Shown: positions 46,895-61,563 of the stretch, piece after piece
Position numbering within the stretch: position 1 is the first letter of the stretch
Layout: each line of letters starts with the position of its first letter
DNA from: Stromatinia cepivora
Taxonomy: Eukaryota; Ascomycota; Leotiomycetes; Helotiales; Sclerotiniaceae
NCBI GenBank assembly: GCA_014898415.1
Contig: RCTD01000026.1
Location: 248,001 to 312,000 of the forward strand
Reading direction: 5' to 3'
DNA: 64,000 nt
The notes under the pieces: generated by a model
Told to the model about the DNA's origin: nothing
Databases searched by the model: none
The model's input: only the letters and a program-made list of their open reading frames with translations
Translations under genes and position numbers: made by a program

Positions 46895-49800
46895 ATATAT
46901 TCTATCTTTTAAAAAAAATTGTTATTCAATATAAAAAATAATTCAATTCTGTTATATAAAAAAGGAATTATTTCAATAACGAAATATAAAATTCTGTAAT
47001 ACAAAATTATAATAAAAGAAATTCCGAATTATGAACGATTTATATTTTGATACTTCGAAATAAATCCAGATATTATAATTCAGATATCTATTGATATATT
47101 TATAGAGTTATTTTGAATTTATTTAAATAGAAATAATAGATTGATAAAATATTGTTCGTTTTTTAAAATATATTTTAAAAATTCAATCATTATAATAAAT
47201 TTCTTTAGATTAATTGTTTTTCTGAATATCAAATTATTAATAAAGATTTATAATTATATTCAAGGTATTTTCGATCAATAATAATAACTTATATATAAAT
47301 TATTAATTATCAATAATATAAAATTTATAAATTCTATATTTATTTCCCAAATTTTCGATAATAATTAGAATATAGAAATTTCAAATTATTTATTATATTT
47401 ATATAATTTTATAAATGAAACCTTTATTCTAATAGAATTGTTTTATAAAGAAATTTACAAATTATATAATGAATTAGAAATGAATAAATCAAACAATATA
47501 TAATTTCTTATTTAGAATATTGAATATCGAAAATATTTAATTTTAATAAATATGAATACAAATATCTCTTTATATTTTTATTAATTCTAATAAATTATAA
47601 AGAATCTCAATTCATTCAAAAAAAATAAAATAGAAGATTTGATTTAATAAAATAAAAATTAGAATTGAAAATTAGATTTACAAATTTATTAAAAAAATCA
47701 ATATAATAAAAAAGATAAAAGAATATAAATAAAATATCGAAATTTATTATAATAACTTCCTTTTTAAAAAAAATTCGATAGTTTTTATATATTTATTAAT
47801 ATAAAACGAAAAACTATAATAAAATTCAATAAATTCAAAATATAGAATAAAATACTATTTGCTTTCTTTTATATAAAATTAGAATACCTTGGAATTTTTA
47901 ATAATAAGATTTCTCAAAAAATAATTATAATAATAAAAAAAAATTATAAATGAATTAAAGGTATTGGTAAAATATAATTCAAATCCTTATAATTTTATAA
48001 ATCTTAAAGAATAAAAAAAAAGTTTTAAATTTGAAATCAAAATTATTAGAATAATAATTATTATAATTTATAACCCTCGAAATTAGTTTTAGATTATAAT
48101 CATCATTATATATTGTTTATATTATTTATTCAAAATAATTCTATGGATTTGGATATTATCAAGATATAAAAATAAATATAAAAAGAATAAGAATGCTTTT
48201 AAAACTTTTATTATTTTTATAAATAATTCGATTATAAAATATATAATTGTAAAACAAAAAAACAAATAGATATTATATAAAAAGTAAATAGATATAAAAC
48301 GATATTATAAAATATTATATATCAATATAATAAATATCAATTATAATAATTTTAAAACAATAATCAAATTATATATAATAATTATTAATAAGAAAAACAT
48401 TTAATATAATATTAACAAAATTATTTATTTGATTTTATTAATTATGAAAGTTATCAAAAAGAAAGTTTGCGAAATAATAATTATCAATAATTGAATATAT
48501 TCTAAAGTTTTGTTGAAAATAAATCGTTAGTATTATTAAATAATATAGTATTTTTATTATCGATATCGATTTTCGAAAAATAAAGAAAAATTTAATCTTT
48601 ATAATAAATCGTTTGTAAAAATTATTAAAGGATATAAAATAGATATAATATATAATAAATAATAAAAAATTATTGTAATTCAACTTTATAAATAGTAAAT
48701 CTCTATTTATTCAAATTATAATATTTCTAATATATTTCTTTTATTTAATATAATTTATAATTAATTTAATTAATAATAGATATTCAGGAAAGATTTTTAT
48801 TGATCGTTTTTTTGTTGAATAATACAATATTATTATAAAATACTTTATTATAAATATAACAATAATTCAATATCAAAAAATCTGATTATTCTTTATTATC
48901 AAACTTTCGAAAAATAGATTTATTATTTTTGGATTATTATAATTATAATATTATAATCTTTATATTAATTAGATTAATATAATTTTCTTCTTTAGTTTTC
49001 AATATTATATTATATATTATTATTTATATAATATTTTCTATCCGATAGTAGTATTAACAATTTTATCTTTAATATCTATTGAAAATCTTCAAAAGGTATA
49101 AATAAAACTATTTATTAATAAGATCCTTAAAATATTATTTTCAATCAAAGTATATTTTGATTAATACTCTGAATTGTATTGATTATTTTGGATAGAAAAT
49201 GAAAAAGAGATATTCAAATATATATTCCAAATTTTAAATCGATTTCAAAAAATTGGATATATAAATAAAATATTTATAAAATACCTCTTATAGAAAATAT
49301 TAAAAATAAATATTATAAAACAATAGAAAATTTGGATATTGAATTATTTATGAAAAAGATTTTAATATATAATATTAATTATTATTATATAAAAATATAT
49401 AATAATAAAAATACTTTTCAAATCCAAATAATCCAAAACTAATATTTAATTTATTATAAATTAATACAAAAAATAATTAAACAATATTAAATGAAATCTA
49501 TAGAATGAAATAAATCTATATTTATATTATTTATTTTTATCCCAAAAAACTAAATTTTTTTTGAATATGAAATCTAATTTAAATAATATTTATTAGCTAT
49601 GCATTATTAATTTCATTTTTTTTATTAATAAAACAATATAAAGATTATATATTTCATTTGGAATGAATTAAATTGAATATAAGAAACCTTTTAATATAAG
49701 TATTTGAATAAAGCGATAATAATTCTATTGATTCAAAAGCAAGATTTCAAGGATAGATTATATAAAAAAAAAGAGTATAATTGTAATATTAACAGAAATT

Positions 49801-50581
49801 CTATTTAAATTATATAATTTTGTTTATCATTATTATTCCCTAAAAAGTATTTAAAGAATAATAAAAATAAATATCGAAAAGTTCTTTATTAATAAATAAT
49901 CTTTTATTGATAATCAAATTACAAAATTTCTTATATAATTTTATAATAAATTATCAATATTTTTGTTATAGCTTACAAATAACCTTTCATTATAACGAAT
50001 TTGGGATTATAAAATTGAGTTGATATTCGGAAAAGAATCACTATATTTCAAAAACTATTCTTTATTTTCTTTGAAATTGAAGATTGTTTATAAATAGATC
50101 GATAATAATTTATTCAAAAGGTTCATTTGAAAATTATAATTTTGAAAAATTATATTTTTATTTCTTGTTATTAAATTTAATAAAGGAATTTATATTTGTT
50201 AGAATTATCGGGGATTGGGTAATATTATTATAAAGAATTAATATTTATTATTAATAATTAGGGAAATTCTTAATATATTATATAATATAAAGATATATTT
50301 TAAATTTGATATTATTATTATATTTAATAAACTCTATAATATAAAAAATAATGAATAGAAAATTGTTTTTATAATATAATTTAGATTGTTCGAATCCTTG
50401 ATTATATTTTTCAGTTTTTATAATATATTTGTTTTTTTTTCAATATTATATTAATTATATATTATTTAATGAATTCAATAAATATTATATAATATATTTT
50501 ATAAACAAGAATCAATATTGAAAATATATTTATAATATAATATAGAAATTATAAAATATTAGTTTATAAATAAATATCAAT

Positions 50582-50863
50582 TGTCACGAATCGTGAACCA
50601 CAGGAGACTAACTACATGATACCTCTTATCTCCCATATCCATTGATAAACTGATCGTCTGTGTATATACATTATAATTCATACGATTTAGTATAGTAAAA
50701 TAATGATCCTAATAATATATACATACAATCCCATAACTTACAAATAGATATTTATATATATATATCTAATCACTTTTTATAAGCTATAATTCTTCAATTG
50801 TAAATTTTAAAGAATGTAATTGATCCTATTTATTCAATTCTATTATGGCTTTTATATATCATA
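50582..50863 (+). repeat. 5' LTR of the chromovirus
   Basis: 282 bp, collinear with 57344-57625, with mostly C/T and G/A differences between the two copies. Confidence 0.92.
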
Positions 50864-52234
50864 TTATCTATAATTCATTTACAAGTATCCAGCTATTTGA
50901 TGATCTCCCAAATAATACCTTACTTTAATAATATCTTCTTAGATAAACTTTTATAAACATTACACCCAAAAAAAGAAAATCTATTCCGATCTAATCGATG
51001 AAGATATAAACACTTTTAGAAATATACCATTACTTTTATAATACAACGAATTCTTTCTTCTATATATTCCAAACCTTCGAAAGTATATTCTAAGGAATCC
51101 TTCTTTTTTCCTCAATTATTTCAACAACCCTTCGAAGAAAATATGAATATAGAATTGAATAATATTACCATTGAAAAAAAGAAAACTAATAAAGAAAAAA
51201 TTCTAATATATAAAATCAATACTTCCAATAATTCAATTACTCCTTCCGAATTATTATTATAATTACAAAATCTTTATATAATGATTATGAGTTTGAAAGA
51301 GAAGAATCAATAATTGAAAGTTATAATAACAACAAACTTTATAACAATACAATTTCCTTTTGAATCCCAAATAATACTTATATAGATATTCAAATCAATA
51401 ATAATACCTAGGATTTCCCTTATTCCTTCAATCGAAATTCAAGGATCTTTATTCAAACAAATCTAAAGATCCTGAAATTAGAGAAAGAAAATTTCGATTA
51501 AATAATTTAATCATTAAAAGCTTTTCAAGGATTCTCCTTCCCTTTCAGGAAATAATAATCTATTTAATAATCAGGGGTCCTTTTATTCAAGAAACCGATC
51601 TAACCGGTCAAAATCGTATTCCTGTGTTAATTATAATTTGTAATAAGATATATATATACCAAAACCTATAAATCTTATTATTAAACTTAACGATGGTATT
51701 AAATTTAAAATTAATTTGTGGTAATTATTGATTATAGAACGATTCGAACTATATATTATATCATTTAAGAATGAAATATAATATTATATATATATAATCG
51801 ATCAAATCGAATCGGAAGTATAAATATATTGTCATATTTTTTATGTATGAGTACCCTGATTCACGGTATTCGAATTGATCGAACAATTTGCAGTGATCTA
51901 TTGGAATCCGGTCGAAATCGATAATGTTCGTTTTCAATATAAGATATAGATTATGTTTAATATAATTCGATATAACAATTTCCTAAAATGATATAGAAAG
52001 TTCAAACTATTTGTTATCCAAATGGAGATTATCAATGATAAGATTCTATTAAGGGATTTTGAATAGAAGATTTCTGATTTTCTTTTGTAAATAATAGTAA
52101 TACTCATTAAGGATTACAAGATTATAAAAGAATTCGCAAATATATTTATTAGAATAAATCAAAACGAAGTTTCATTATGAGAATGAAATTGATATTGTAT
52201 TGGTTGAGAAGTTTTTATAATTATTTGTAAATCA

Positions 52235-52588
52235 ATGGTTATTACAAATTCCTTGCAACTTTCTTGGAGTTTTAATAGTTCCAATTTTGGAACCTTCATG
52301 TTCCCGAAACTATTTCCACTCTGGAATACCCCTTCCGGATATACCGATCTTACTATATCCAATAATTATTCGAACTTCAAACACTCGTCGCCTTCTTTTT
52401 CTTTTGGAGCAGTATGTACGTCGACGTTTTGTATCGATAATTTCAATGAGATCGAGATGGTACAAGAAGAAGCAGAAGAATTCGAAGAATATCGGGATAC
52501 CGAAGAAGATTTCAACCCAAAAACTATAGTTGAAGTTATACAGAATACCCGTTTAGAAAAAAAAAAGCATTTAAAATCAAACACTTAA
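52235..52588 (+). pseudogene. Gag-side open frame of the chromovirus, function unassigned
   Basis: A 117-codon frame upstream of the polymerase region, ending in an acidic then basic tail (EEAEEFEEYRD, LEKKKH). Its place between the 5' LTR and the reverse transcriptase fits gag or the gag-protease junction, but no zinc knuckle is visible. It may be a chance survivor in a decayed region. Confidence 0.35.
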
Positions 52589-52899
52589 ATTCTGTTTCTA
52601 TTCTAAGCATTATATAAAATATAAGATTTCTTGATTTAATCAAGTTTATAAAAGGAGAAATATTCATACTCTTTTACAATCTTTCGAAAAATGATTATAT
52701 TTATCAATCAAGAGTATTTATTGATTTTGGAGCAAATGGATTCGTTTTTATTAATATTATATTCCTTATTTGTTTATTTCCTATATTTAAATTTAGAATT
52801 ATACTGCTTAAAGTTTCAATTGAAGTTAAAGGGTATAATAATGTATAAGGCCATACCATTACCCATTTCATATTCCTTAATTTAATAATCGATAGTTAT

Positions 52900-55800
52900 G
52901 AATAATCTTTTATCCCTTTCCTTATTATTGAATTAGGGAGTTATAATATTATTTTAGGTAGATTTTGATTATTAGAAATTCGAGCAAAGTTCGATTGCTT
53001 CAATAAACATTTTGAATAACTTAAAAAAAGATCCTATACCATCTCCTATTCAAATAATCTCCTCGTTACCTAATCATCCTTTTACAAACAAAAGATTGAT
53101 CGATTAATCCAACAAAATGCTAATCGATAAAATGACCAGTTCGAAGAATATTGGAATCGAAAAGATTTACAATTGAACAGATCAATTATAATTAATAATA
53201 TATAATAAAAACCTTCAAATATAAATGCAATACAGATTCTTGTTGAAAAAGAAGAGGTCCTGATTTCTTTCAAATTCAATCTATCTCCTTCCCAACCAAT
53301 TATATTATTATTGCAGATCTACAAATGCCTTCCCTGTATATCGCCCGAAGTCCTCGATTTATATATATTCAAATCCGATAAATTTCAATTAGAATGTAAA
53401 AGAAATGAACAAACTGAATTCTTTATTATTATTTTGAAAGAATTCGATAATATGATAGATTTCCAATGAAACAAACGATATACAAAAAAGAGAATGCTGA
53501 TTGCCCTAACCGAATTCAAGAATACGAAAGTTCGAAAAAAACTCGATCGAATATTAATCGAAATCGATTCAGAATCTAAAATACCATTTAAATATTGATA
53601 ATATCATTGAGCTTTTTCCAAATATAAATCAAACATTTTGCCTCCTAATCAATCTTATAATTATAAAATCATATTAGAAGACAAAAAAGAATAAGTTTTG
53701 TATTACAGTCCACTTTATAAGATATCCCTAAAACAATTGGAAATCGTTAAAGAATATATTATGGATAACTTCAGTAAAGGTTTCATTGAATCCAATCAAG
53801 CCCCTTATATTATATTCATTTTATTCATTAAGAAATCTAATGGTAATTTGAAATTTTATATAAACTTTAGATTATTGAATTCTTTGATATATAAGGATTG
53901 ATATCCCTTTTCTTTGATCGATGAAATGCTTTCTTGGTTTTTTAATATTAAGATCTTTATCAAATTCGATATTCATTAAACTTTTTATTATATAAAAATA
54001 AATCCTATTTCGGAAGAGTATATTACCTTTCAAATCTAATATAGATTATATAAATGCAAGATTGTATTATTCGGATTAACAAATAATTCTACAATCTATT
54101 AGTATTATATAAATAATGTTTTATTTGATTATCTAAACATCTTCTATATAGTATACCTCGATGATATTCTAATCTATTCCAAAAACAAAAAAAAATATCA
54201 AATTCATATTAAACTAATTCTTGAATGATTAAAAACCACTGATTTATAAACAAATTTCAAGAAATGTGAATTTAATATTATATATATCAAATATTTGAAC
54301 TTTATCATTTCTACTAAAAGAATAAAAATGAACCTTGAAAAGATTAAGGTAATTGAGAATTGAACCTTTCCAACAATAATGAAAAGGATCCAATCATTCC
54401 TCAGTTTTTGCAATTTTTATCGACAATTTATTAAGAACTACAATATAATAACGAAACCTTTCAACGAATTTACTAAAACAAATATTAAATTCGTATTCAA
54501 CAAAGTATACCAAAATGCATTTAATATCTTAAAGAAAAAGCTTATCTCCACTCCGTTTCTACAACACTATAATCATCGATTCCCTTGTATACTCGAAATA
54601 AATATATTCGATGGAATAATTGCTAATATATTATTACAACAGCATAACGAAGATTGATTTCCCATAATTTATTTCTTCAAAACCATAATTGCCGCTGAAT
54701 TGAACTACAAAATTCATGATAAAGAAATACTATCAATTATTCGATCTCTCAACCATTAAAGAGCGAAATTCGCCGATTCATTATATAAAATCAAGGTTTA
54801 TATCGATTATAAGGCCCTCGAATATTTTATAACTACTAAAACTTTCAATATCCGATAAATTCGTTGAACAGAAATTCTAATCAATTATAACTTCATCATT
54901 ATATACCGCCCTAGAAAAGATAACCTTCTCGCCGATACCTTAATCTATCAGATCAACGAGTTGGATTTCCAGAACCATATCAAAAAGAAGAATCGCTTTC
55001 AATAACTTATTAAAAATAACCAAATTGATATCGAAATCATAAAAAAAGCTTTATAAAAGCATTACCCAGACGAAACAACGATTATTAACATCGATTTGAA
55101 TGAAATCGTTTTTCGATTCGATCTAATTAACTATATTATCGAAACAAATAAAACTACAAATAGCTTGTTAATATTCAGAATATAAACTACCCAAGATCAT
55201 AAATATATATCATTCTAAAATAACCTTTTGCTCTACAATGACCGTTTGATGGTACCTGATGTTGATAACCTTCAAACTTACCTAATTTGTGAAGTTTATA
55301 ATTCCGTTTTCATTATTTATTTTGGTACAAGTAAAACCTATCTCTTATTATCTCAATAATATTATTGGTCTAGAATATATGATACTATAACCAGATATAT
55401 ACGCAATTGTCATGCCTGCAAATACAGTTCCATTCTATACGATCGTACCCCCGGTTTATTGTATCCACTTCCGATTCCTAATCGAATATGGCAATATATT
55501 ATTATGGATTATTGCAGCTTTAATAAAAATAAATATGAATATAACAATATTTTAGTTATTATTGATCGATTGATAAAGCAAACTATTTTTATACCTTGTC
55601 ACAAATCAATCGATATTTGAATTTAAATATAATTATATCTTTATTATATATATCGATATTATAATCCCCTTGATATTATAGTATCAGATCGCGGCCCCCA
55701 ATTCATATTATAATTCTGAAAGAAATTCAGCCAAATCCTAAGAACCGATTTCAAACTATCCATTACTCATTATCCCCAAATCGATGGTCAAATTGAGATC

Positions 55801-56690
55801 TATAATCAATATCTTCAGCAGCGATTAAGACCGTTTATTAATTATTATCAAGACGATTGATCAGAATTCCTATCTATAATAGATTACGCATAATTTATTT
55901 TTCTATACAATTCTTTAGGAGGATTTATACTCTACGAAACCTTATATAAATATACATCGAAATATGCATAGGAATAGAAGGAAGACGTTAATAAACCAAT
56001 AGACAATATGAATATATATAATACCTGTATATATATAGAACGTAATAGATTAGTTTTTATACAAACAAAAGAAGGTTTATTATATACCCAAACCAAAATA
56101 TCGAAATCCATAAATATTCATTGACATAAAGTCGATTTCGATATCGGAGATTATATATAGCTTAATGTAAAGAGTTATTCTATTTAGAGATCATCCAAAA
56201 AACTGGACTTCTTAATTTAAGGAAGATTCAAGATCATTAATCGATTTGAAAGTTCTTTCAAGCTCGAACTTTTGATTACGATGAAAATTCATCCTATTTT
56301 CCTTCCAGATCGATTATACAAGATATATAACAATCCTTTTCCTAATTAAATATTCGAATCATTTCTGTTTATTAATATAATTAATAATTCGAAATAGAAA
56401 ATGGAAAAGGTCCTAATAATAAAAAAAGTACGAAAAACTTTATTATATAGAGTTTCATAATTTAATAACGATATCGATCTTATTTGGTATCCTGCTTTCA
56501 ATCTTAAAACATTATTATACCTCCTATACGATTTTCACCTGGCCAATCTAATATTGCCTAATCTTCTTAATCGATTAATTGATTGGATAAAGTTTTATAA
56601 AAACGAAAAGAATAATTATAATTATATAAATGACGATTTATCTATGAAATCAAAGAAAAGAAAAGTGTTCTTTAATATAGTAGATTAAAT
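52900..56690 (+). pseudogene. Decayed pol polyprotein of the chromovirus (RT, RNase H, integrase, chromodomain)
   Basis: Landmarks in order on the plus strand: an aspartic-protease-side region near 52930-53280; reverse transcriptase from about 53640 with PLYKISLKQLEIVKEYI and the catalytic YLDD at 54154-54165; LSFCNFYRQFIKNYN near 54400; RNase H with ELNYKIHDKEILSIIRSL near 54700; the integrase zinc motif NCHACK near 55405; catalytic-core pieces NILVIIDRLIK near 55545, DRGPQF at about 55687 and DGQIEIYNQYLQQRLRPF near 55785; and a C-terminal chromodomain-like block (KVRKTLLYRV, DLIWYPA) at about 56408-56530. Numerous TAA/TAG/TGA stops make it non-functional. Confidence 0.9.
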
Positions 56691-56937
56691 GTTATAATTT
56701 TATAATAATATATATATATACAATCATGAAAGGATCGAAAACCCATACAAATTAAAGAGAATTTGATTGTATATGTATATAACTTGAGTTCTATATAATA
56801 GATAAACTGTCACCATCAAGACAATATAAAGACAATATATTTCAAAAACTTATACCTATAATCATTTCAAAAATCATACAAAAAGAAGTTTGAATATAAT
56901 AAAAACGAAATATAATATTACCCCTATCGATTTCATT

Positions 56938-57240
56938 CAATTTGATTGATTTGATCAATTTGATTGATTAACTTGATCGATTTCGGAATTGACCATATTA
57001 ACCATCCATCATTACTATACCATAATTCAACCTCCTTCCCTTTTTTATTGAAACTTTTTCCTTTCAAAGATTCTCCAAATCAAAAAGAATACAAATCAAT
57101 ATTAATTTAACCAATTAATAAACGATTTGATCGATTTGATCAATTCATTCATCATTTTGATCAATTTGATCGATTAATTTGGTTAATTTGATTAATTTCC
57201 AGTAAATTGATTAAATCAACCAAAATAACCAATCTAATTG
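56938..57240 (+). repeat. Degenerate TTGATCGATTTGAT-type repeat in the chromovirus 3' region
   Basis: Imperfect units built from TTGATYRATT recur between the end of pol and the 3' LTR, in two clusters (about 56938-56990 and 57119-57245). Unit boundaries are blurred by decay. Confidence 0.55.
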
Positions 57241-57343
57241 ATTTAAAGTTTATAAACCTTCACAAAACCTAGTTTTCGATGAAATAGCAATGAAATAAAG
57301 GAGTAAAATACTTGAGGGTAAGCTTTTCCAAAAGGAGAAATAA

Positions 57344-57625
57344 TATCACGAATTATAAACCACAAAAGACTAACCACATAATACTTCTTATCTCCCACAT
57401 CCATTAATGAACTGATCGTCCATACATATACATTACGATTCATACAATTTAGTATAATAAAATAATAACCTTAATAATATATATATACAATTCTGTAACT
57501 TACAAATGGGTATTTGTATATATATATTTAGTCGCTTTTTATAAGTTATAGTTCTTCAATTGTAGATTCTAAAGAACATAATTGACCCTGTTTATTCAGC
57601 TCTACTACGGCTTTTGTGCGTCACA
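57344..57625 (+). repeat. 3' LTR of the chromovirus
   Basis: 282 bp, same length as the 5' LTR. Followed directly by the tcaat target duplication (57626-57630). Confidence 0.92.
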
Positions 57626-57639
57626 TCAATAAATACAAA

Positions 57640-58360
57640 TTCAAAATTATTTTAACAAAATATTTGAGTTTGATAATTATAATAAAAGATATAAAAATGA
57701 ATCAAAACAAAGTTAAGATTATTATTTTATAAATATAATTATTATTGATCAAAAATCTATAACGATTCTTTAAATTCGTAAACTTTTATTAATAGTTTAT
57801 AAAAGATTTTTTAAAATATATTATTTATAAATAATCTATTTCAGAAAGATATTATATAATAATAAAAGGAAAAATATATATTAATATTTGAAAAACTCAA
57901 AAGAATTTTTATAATTGGTTTAATATTAATATATTTCGATTATAATAAGAAAACTATATTAAAAACAGATATTTCGGATTAAATTTCAAAAGAAGTTTTT
58001 TTTCAATATAATAATGAAAATATATTACAATTAATAATATACTTTTCTTCAAAATATTCTATAATAGAATATAATTACAAAATTTATAATAAAGGATTAT
58101 TAATTATAATTAAATCAATGAAAGAATAGTATTTAGAATTATAAGGGTTTCAATAAGAATTTGAGATTCTTATAAATTATAAAAATCTGGAATATTTTAT
58201 AATAATAAAAATTTTAAATTAATGATAAATATAATGATTAAAGTTTCTTTTTTAATATAATTTCTGGATTGTTTATCGATTAGAATTCAAAGTTATTTGT
58301 TTTGATATATTGAATTGTTGATATAAAGATCGATTTGATATATTAAATTTGAATAATGAA
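57640..58360 (+). pseudogene. RT end and RNase H remnant of the 46748-60945 Gypsy element
   Basis: Immediately after the nested chromovirus the plus strand resumes a Gypsy reading: KYLSLIII...IKMNQNKVK, RFFKFVNFY..FIKDF (near 57770-57815), KTDISD...FFQYNNENIL then YNYKIYNKGLL (about 57960-58110), INYKNLEYFIIIK (near 58170-58215), and a decayed YRPG...DALSRR end near 58278-58315. The order is the RT thumb/connection and RNase H of Ty3/Gypsy pol. Integrase downstream is too decayed for me to identify. Confidence 0.8.
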
Positions 58361-59190
58361 TATTTAAAAAATAATAAATATATTATTCTGTTTATTAATA
58401 AATTTAATATAGATTTATATAAGAAATTAATAAATGAAGTTTTGTTAATAATAATAAATTGAATATTATTATTAGGAAAGAAATTTATTGATAATTTTAT
58501 CGATATTATATATTCTAGATTAAAAATAGTAAAGTAATTGATTTTGATGATTAAGAATCTATTTATAAAAAAATAATCAAAGGAATTCAAAAAAAATTTA
58601 TAGATAGTTATACAAAATTATAAGATTTATTATAATATAATTTACTATTAAAAAAATTATAAATATTATTAAATAACAAAATAAAAGTATAGATTATATA
58701 TAGGATATATACCACCGGATTAATAAGATATTCAGAATATATTAAAACTATCGATTTGATTTTTCGAAATTATTAATGATTATAAATATATTAAAAGATA
58801 GATATATATATCTAAATATATAAATTTTGTATATATATAAAATTATCAAAAATATTTCCTTTAGGATTCCTAAAAATATTGTTTGTTATTTTCAAAATTT
58901 GATCTAATATTCTAATTGATTATATTATATTATTATCGAATTATAAGTATTATGATTTTATATACAAATATATATTAATAATAATGTGTACATTGATGAA
59001 AATGAAATATTTTATAAATATAAAATTATTAAGAATGAAAAAATTAATTAATATTTTTATTATTTGTATTTATATTTTATATAATTTTCTAAATAATATA
59101 ATTTTGAATAAAGAAATATAACTTATATTAAGAATCTAAATGTAATTTTTTGAATATTTAAAAATAATTTTGAAATATTCTTTTGTTTTT

Positions 59191-59360
<170 letters not shown>

Positions 59361-60451
59361 ATGAATTAATTTTATCTTAAAATAATATTTATATATATTT
59401 ATCAATTTTTATTAAAACAATTGAATAAAATGATTACTTTTAATTAAATTTACTTTTAATAATTTGATATCGAAAACAATAAGATATTCTTTATTTTTTG
59501 TAAATTATAAATTCAATCTATAAATTGATATCGAATTTAACAAATTATATTTATTGGAAATGAATTTAATATAAAAATATGAATTGTTTAAAAGGAATAA
59601 GAGAATTAATAGGATAAAATACAATTTGGATCAATTTTAAATTCTAATAAAATAATTAATTACGAATTACAAAGAATATATAAATAGAAATAGATCAAAT
59701 TTATTATATTATAAAAAAACAAAAAATCTATATTAATATTAAAAATATAAAGATTTCTTGAAAAAGAAAAAAATTAAACAATAAATAAATCGATTTATAT
59801 AAAATATTTAAAGTTTATTTTAAATTCTATTTAATTAAGTTATTAAAAAATATTCAAATCTTTTTAATATTTTATTATTCGTTTTTAATATCAATATATT
59901 CAGTATTTTGTTTTCAAAACCAAAATATAATTAATAAATCAAAATCAAAGATTATAAAAAATAAAATACTTAAAAAAAACGGAAACAAAGAATTAATTCA
60001 AAAATAGATTTTTGAAAGAATATTTGATAATCATAATGAAGATAATTATCATTATCAAATTAAATAAAAATATTATATTCTTATTTGATAATCAATAAAT
60101 AATTTAAAAGAAAACAAAAAGATATTAATCAAATATTACAAACTATATTTTAAAAAACCTAAATTATTATTATAAATTCTGATTTACTTTGATATAAAGA
60201 AATCTTTATTATTAATATCAATATCAATATCAATATTTATATTCTAGATATTATAAAAATTGACCAAAGAAAAAAAAATACAATTTATATAAAAAAATAA
60301 TATATTATAATTTTTAAAACATATTTTAAAAAATGAAAAGCTTGTTTATTATAATAAAAAATATTGATTTAAAATTTTAAGTTTTATAAATAAATCAATT
60401 AATAACTTTATTAATCATTCAAAAATAAACTTGATTTTAAAGAAAAGATAT

Positions 60452-60945
60452 TATTATAAATTCATTATCTATTCCTAATTGTTACGGGAGCTGCCTCTAG
60501 GGTCACGTGGAAGTGGCTAGAGATCTCTCGAGATGATTTAGACTAGACTTCAAGTAGGAATTCAATAAGGTTATAATTAATTGTAATTCTTGTAACTATA
60601 GTAATGAAATTAATAATTGTTTTTGAATACAAAATTCTATATTGTAATAAAATCTATTCTCTTATATAGACCTTTGTTCTTTATCGTTTTATTAATCTTA
60701 TTGATAAGAAACAATAGAAGCGATAGGATCCTATTGATCCCATTGATAATAATTAATGAGATCGATGGGACACCCCATCACGTGTTCTCTAGTCACCTGA
60801 CCAGGGAGAGGCATCGTAACACTAATTAATCTATATAAATACTTTAAGTATTCATTCATTATATAATCGGTACTTCTTTTAGTAACTTCTTTTCTTCTTT
60901 ATAGAATACCATTATATTACCAAGGTCTCTCTCTATACCGTGATA
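60452..60945 (+). repeat. 3' LTR of the 46748-60945 Gypsy element, split by a solo LTR
   Basis: 28 bp (60452-60479) plus 119 bp (60827-60945) equals the 147 bp of the 5' LTR. It ends CCGTGATA, followed by the attct target duplication. Confidence 0.88.
60480..60821 (+). mobile_element. Solo LTR, 342 bp, lightly decayed
   Basis: It ends in a perfect 7-bp inverted repeat, TGTTACG at 60480 and CGTAACA ending at 60821, with an exact ctaat target duplication (60475-60479 and 60822-60826). It is much richer in GC than its surroundings (for example TCTAGGGTCACGTGG) and so has escaped most of the decay seen around it. It is a different LTR family from the others. Orientation is arbitrary because no internal region remains. 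Confidence 0.87.
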
Positions 60946-61563
60946 ATTCTATATTTCTTAGTAACCTTTTTAAACTTTTTATTATAAAGATTAAATATTT
61001 TTTTAATAATTTTAAATCAAAATAAACAATAATAATAATATTATATTATATAAAAATATATTAAATATATTTTCAAAAAATACTAACAAGCCTTTTTTAA
61101 TAAAACTAGAAAATATATTAAAATATTACTATTGAGAATTACTTTAATAATTACTTCATTGATATATATTTTACTAAAAACTTTTTCGATAATTTATATT
61201 TTATTAGAGATTTTATCAATAACTATTTTAATTATCTAAACTACAAAAACAATATTATTGAATTTGATAATCTTTATTAATATTATAATTTAATCTATAA
61301 ATATCTTTATTATTATTCAAACTTTTCAATACGTCGATTTATTTCTTCTCTTTATAATCTCTAATAAAATAATTAAAAAACTTATAATAATAATAAAGAC
61401 CTTAATAATATTCTTATTTCTTTTATTTCCATTTACAAAATCTAATTTAATCGAAATTTATAAAATTGTTATAAATCAATAATATTGATTAAATTTAATT
61501 ATATTAATTAAAAACAAATTTTGAAGGAATAATATTATAATATTTCTTTTTCTTATAATTTTG

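Larger units (their letters stand above)
50582..57625 (+). mobile_element. Ty3/Gypsy chromovirus, full length 7.04 kb, RIP-decayed
   Basis: Direct LTRs of exactly 282 bp, 50582-50863 and 57344-57625, start TGTCACGAAT (TATCACGAAT in the 3' copy) and end in TCACA/TCATA. The target duplication tcaat is exact at 50577-50581 and 57626-57630. A polypurine tract (AAAAGGAGAAATAA) precedes the 3' LTR at about 57329-57343. The interior carries, in plus orientation, gag-side sequence, reverse transcriptase, RNase H, integrase and a chromodomain, all broken by stops. It is the innermost full-length element and the least decayed of the three Gypsy copies. Confidence 0.93.
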
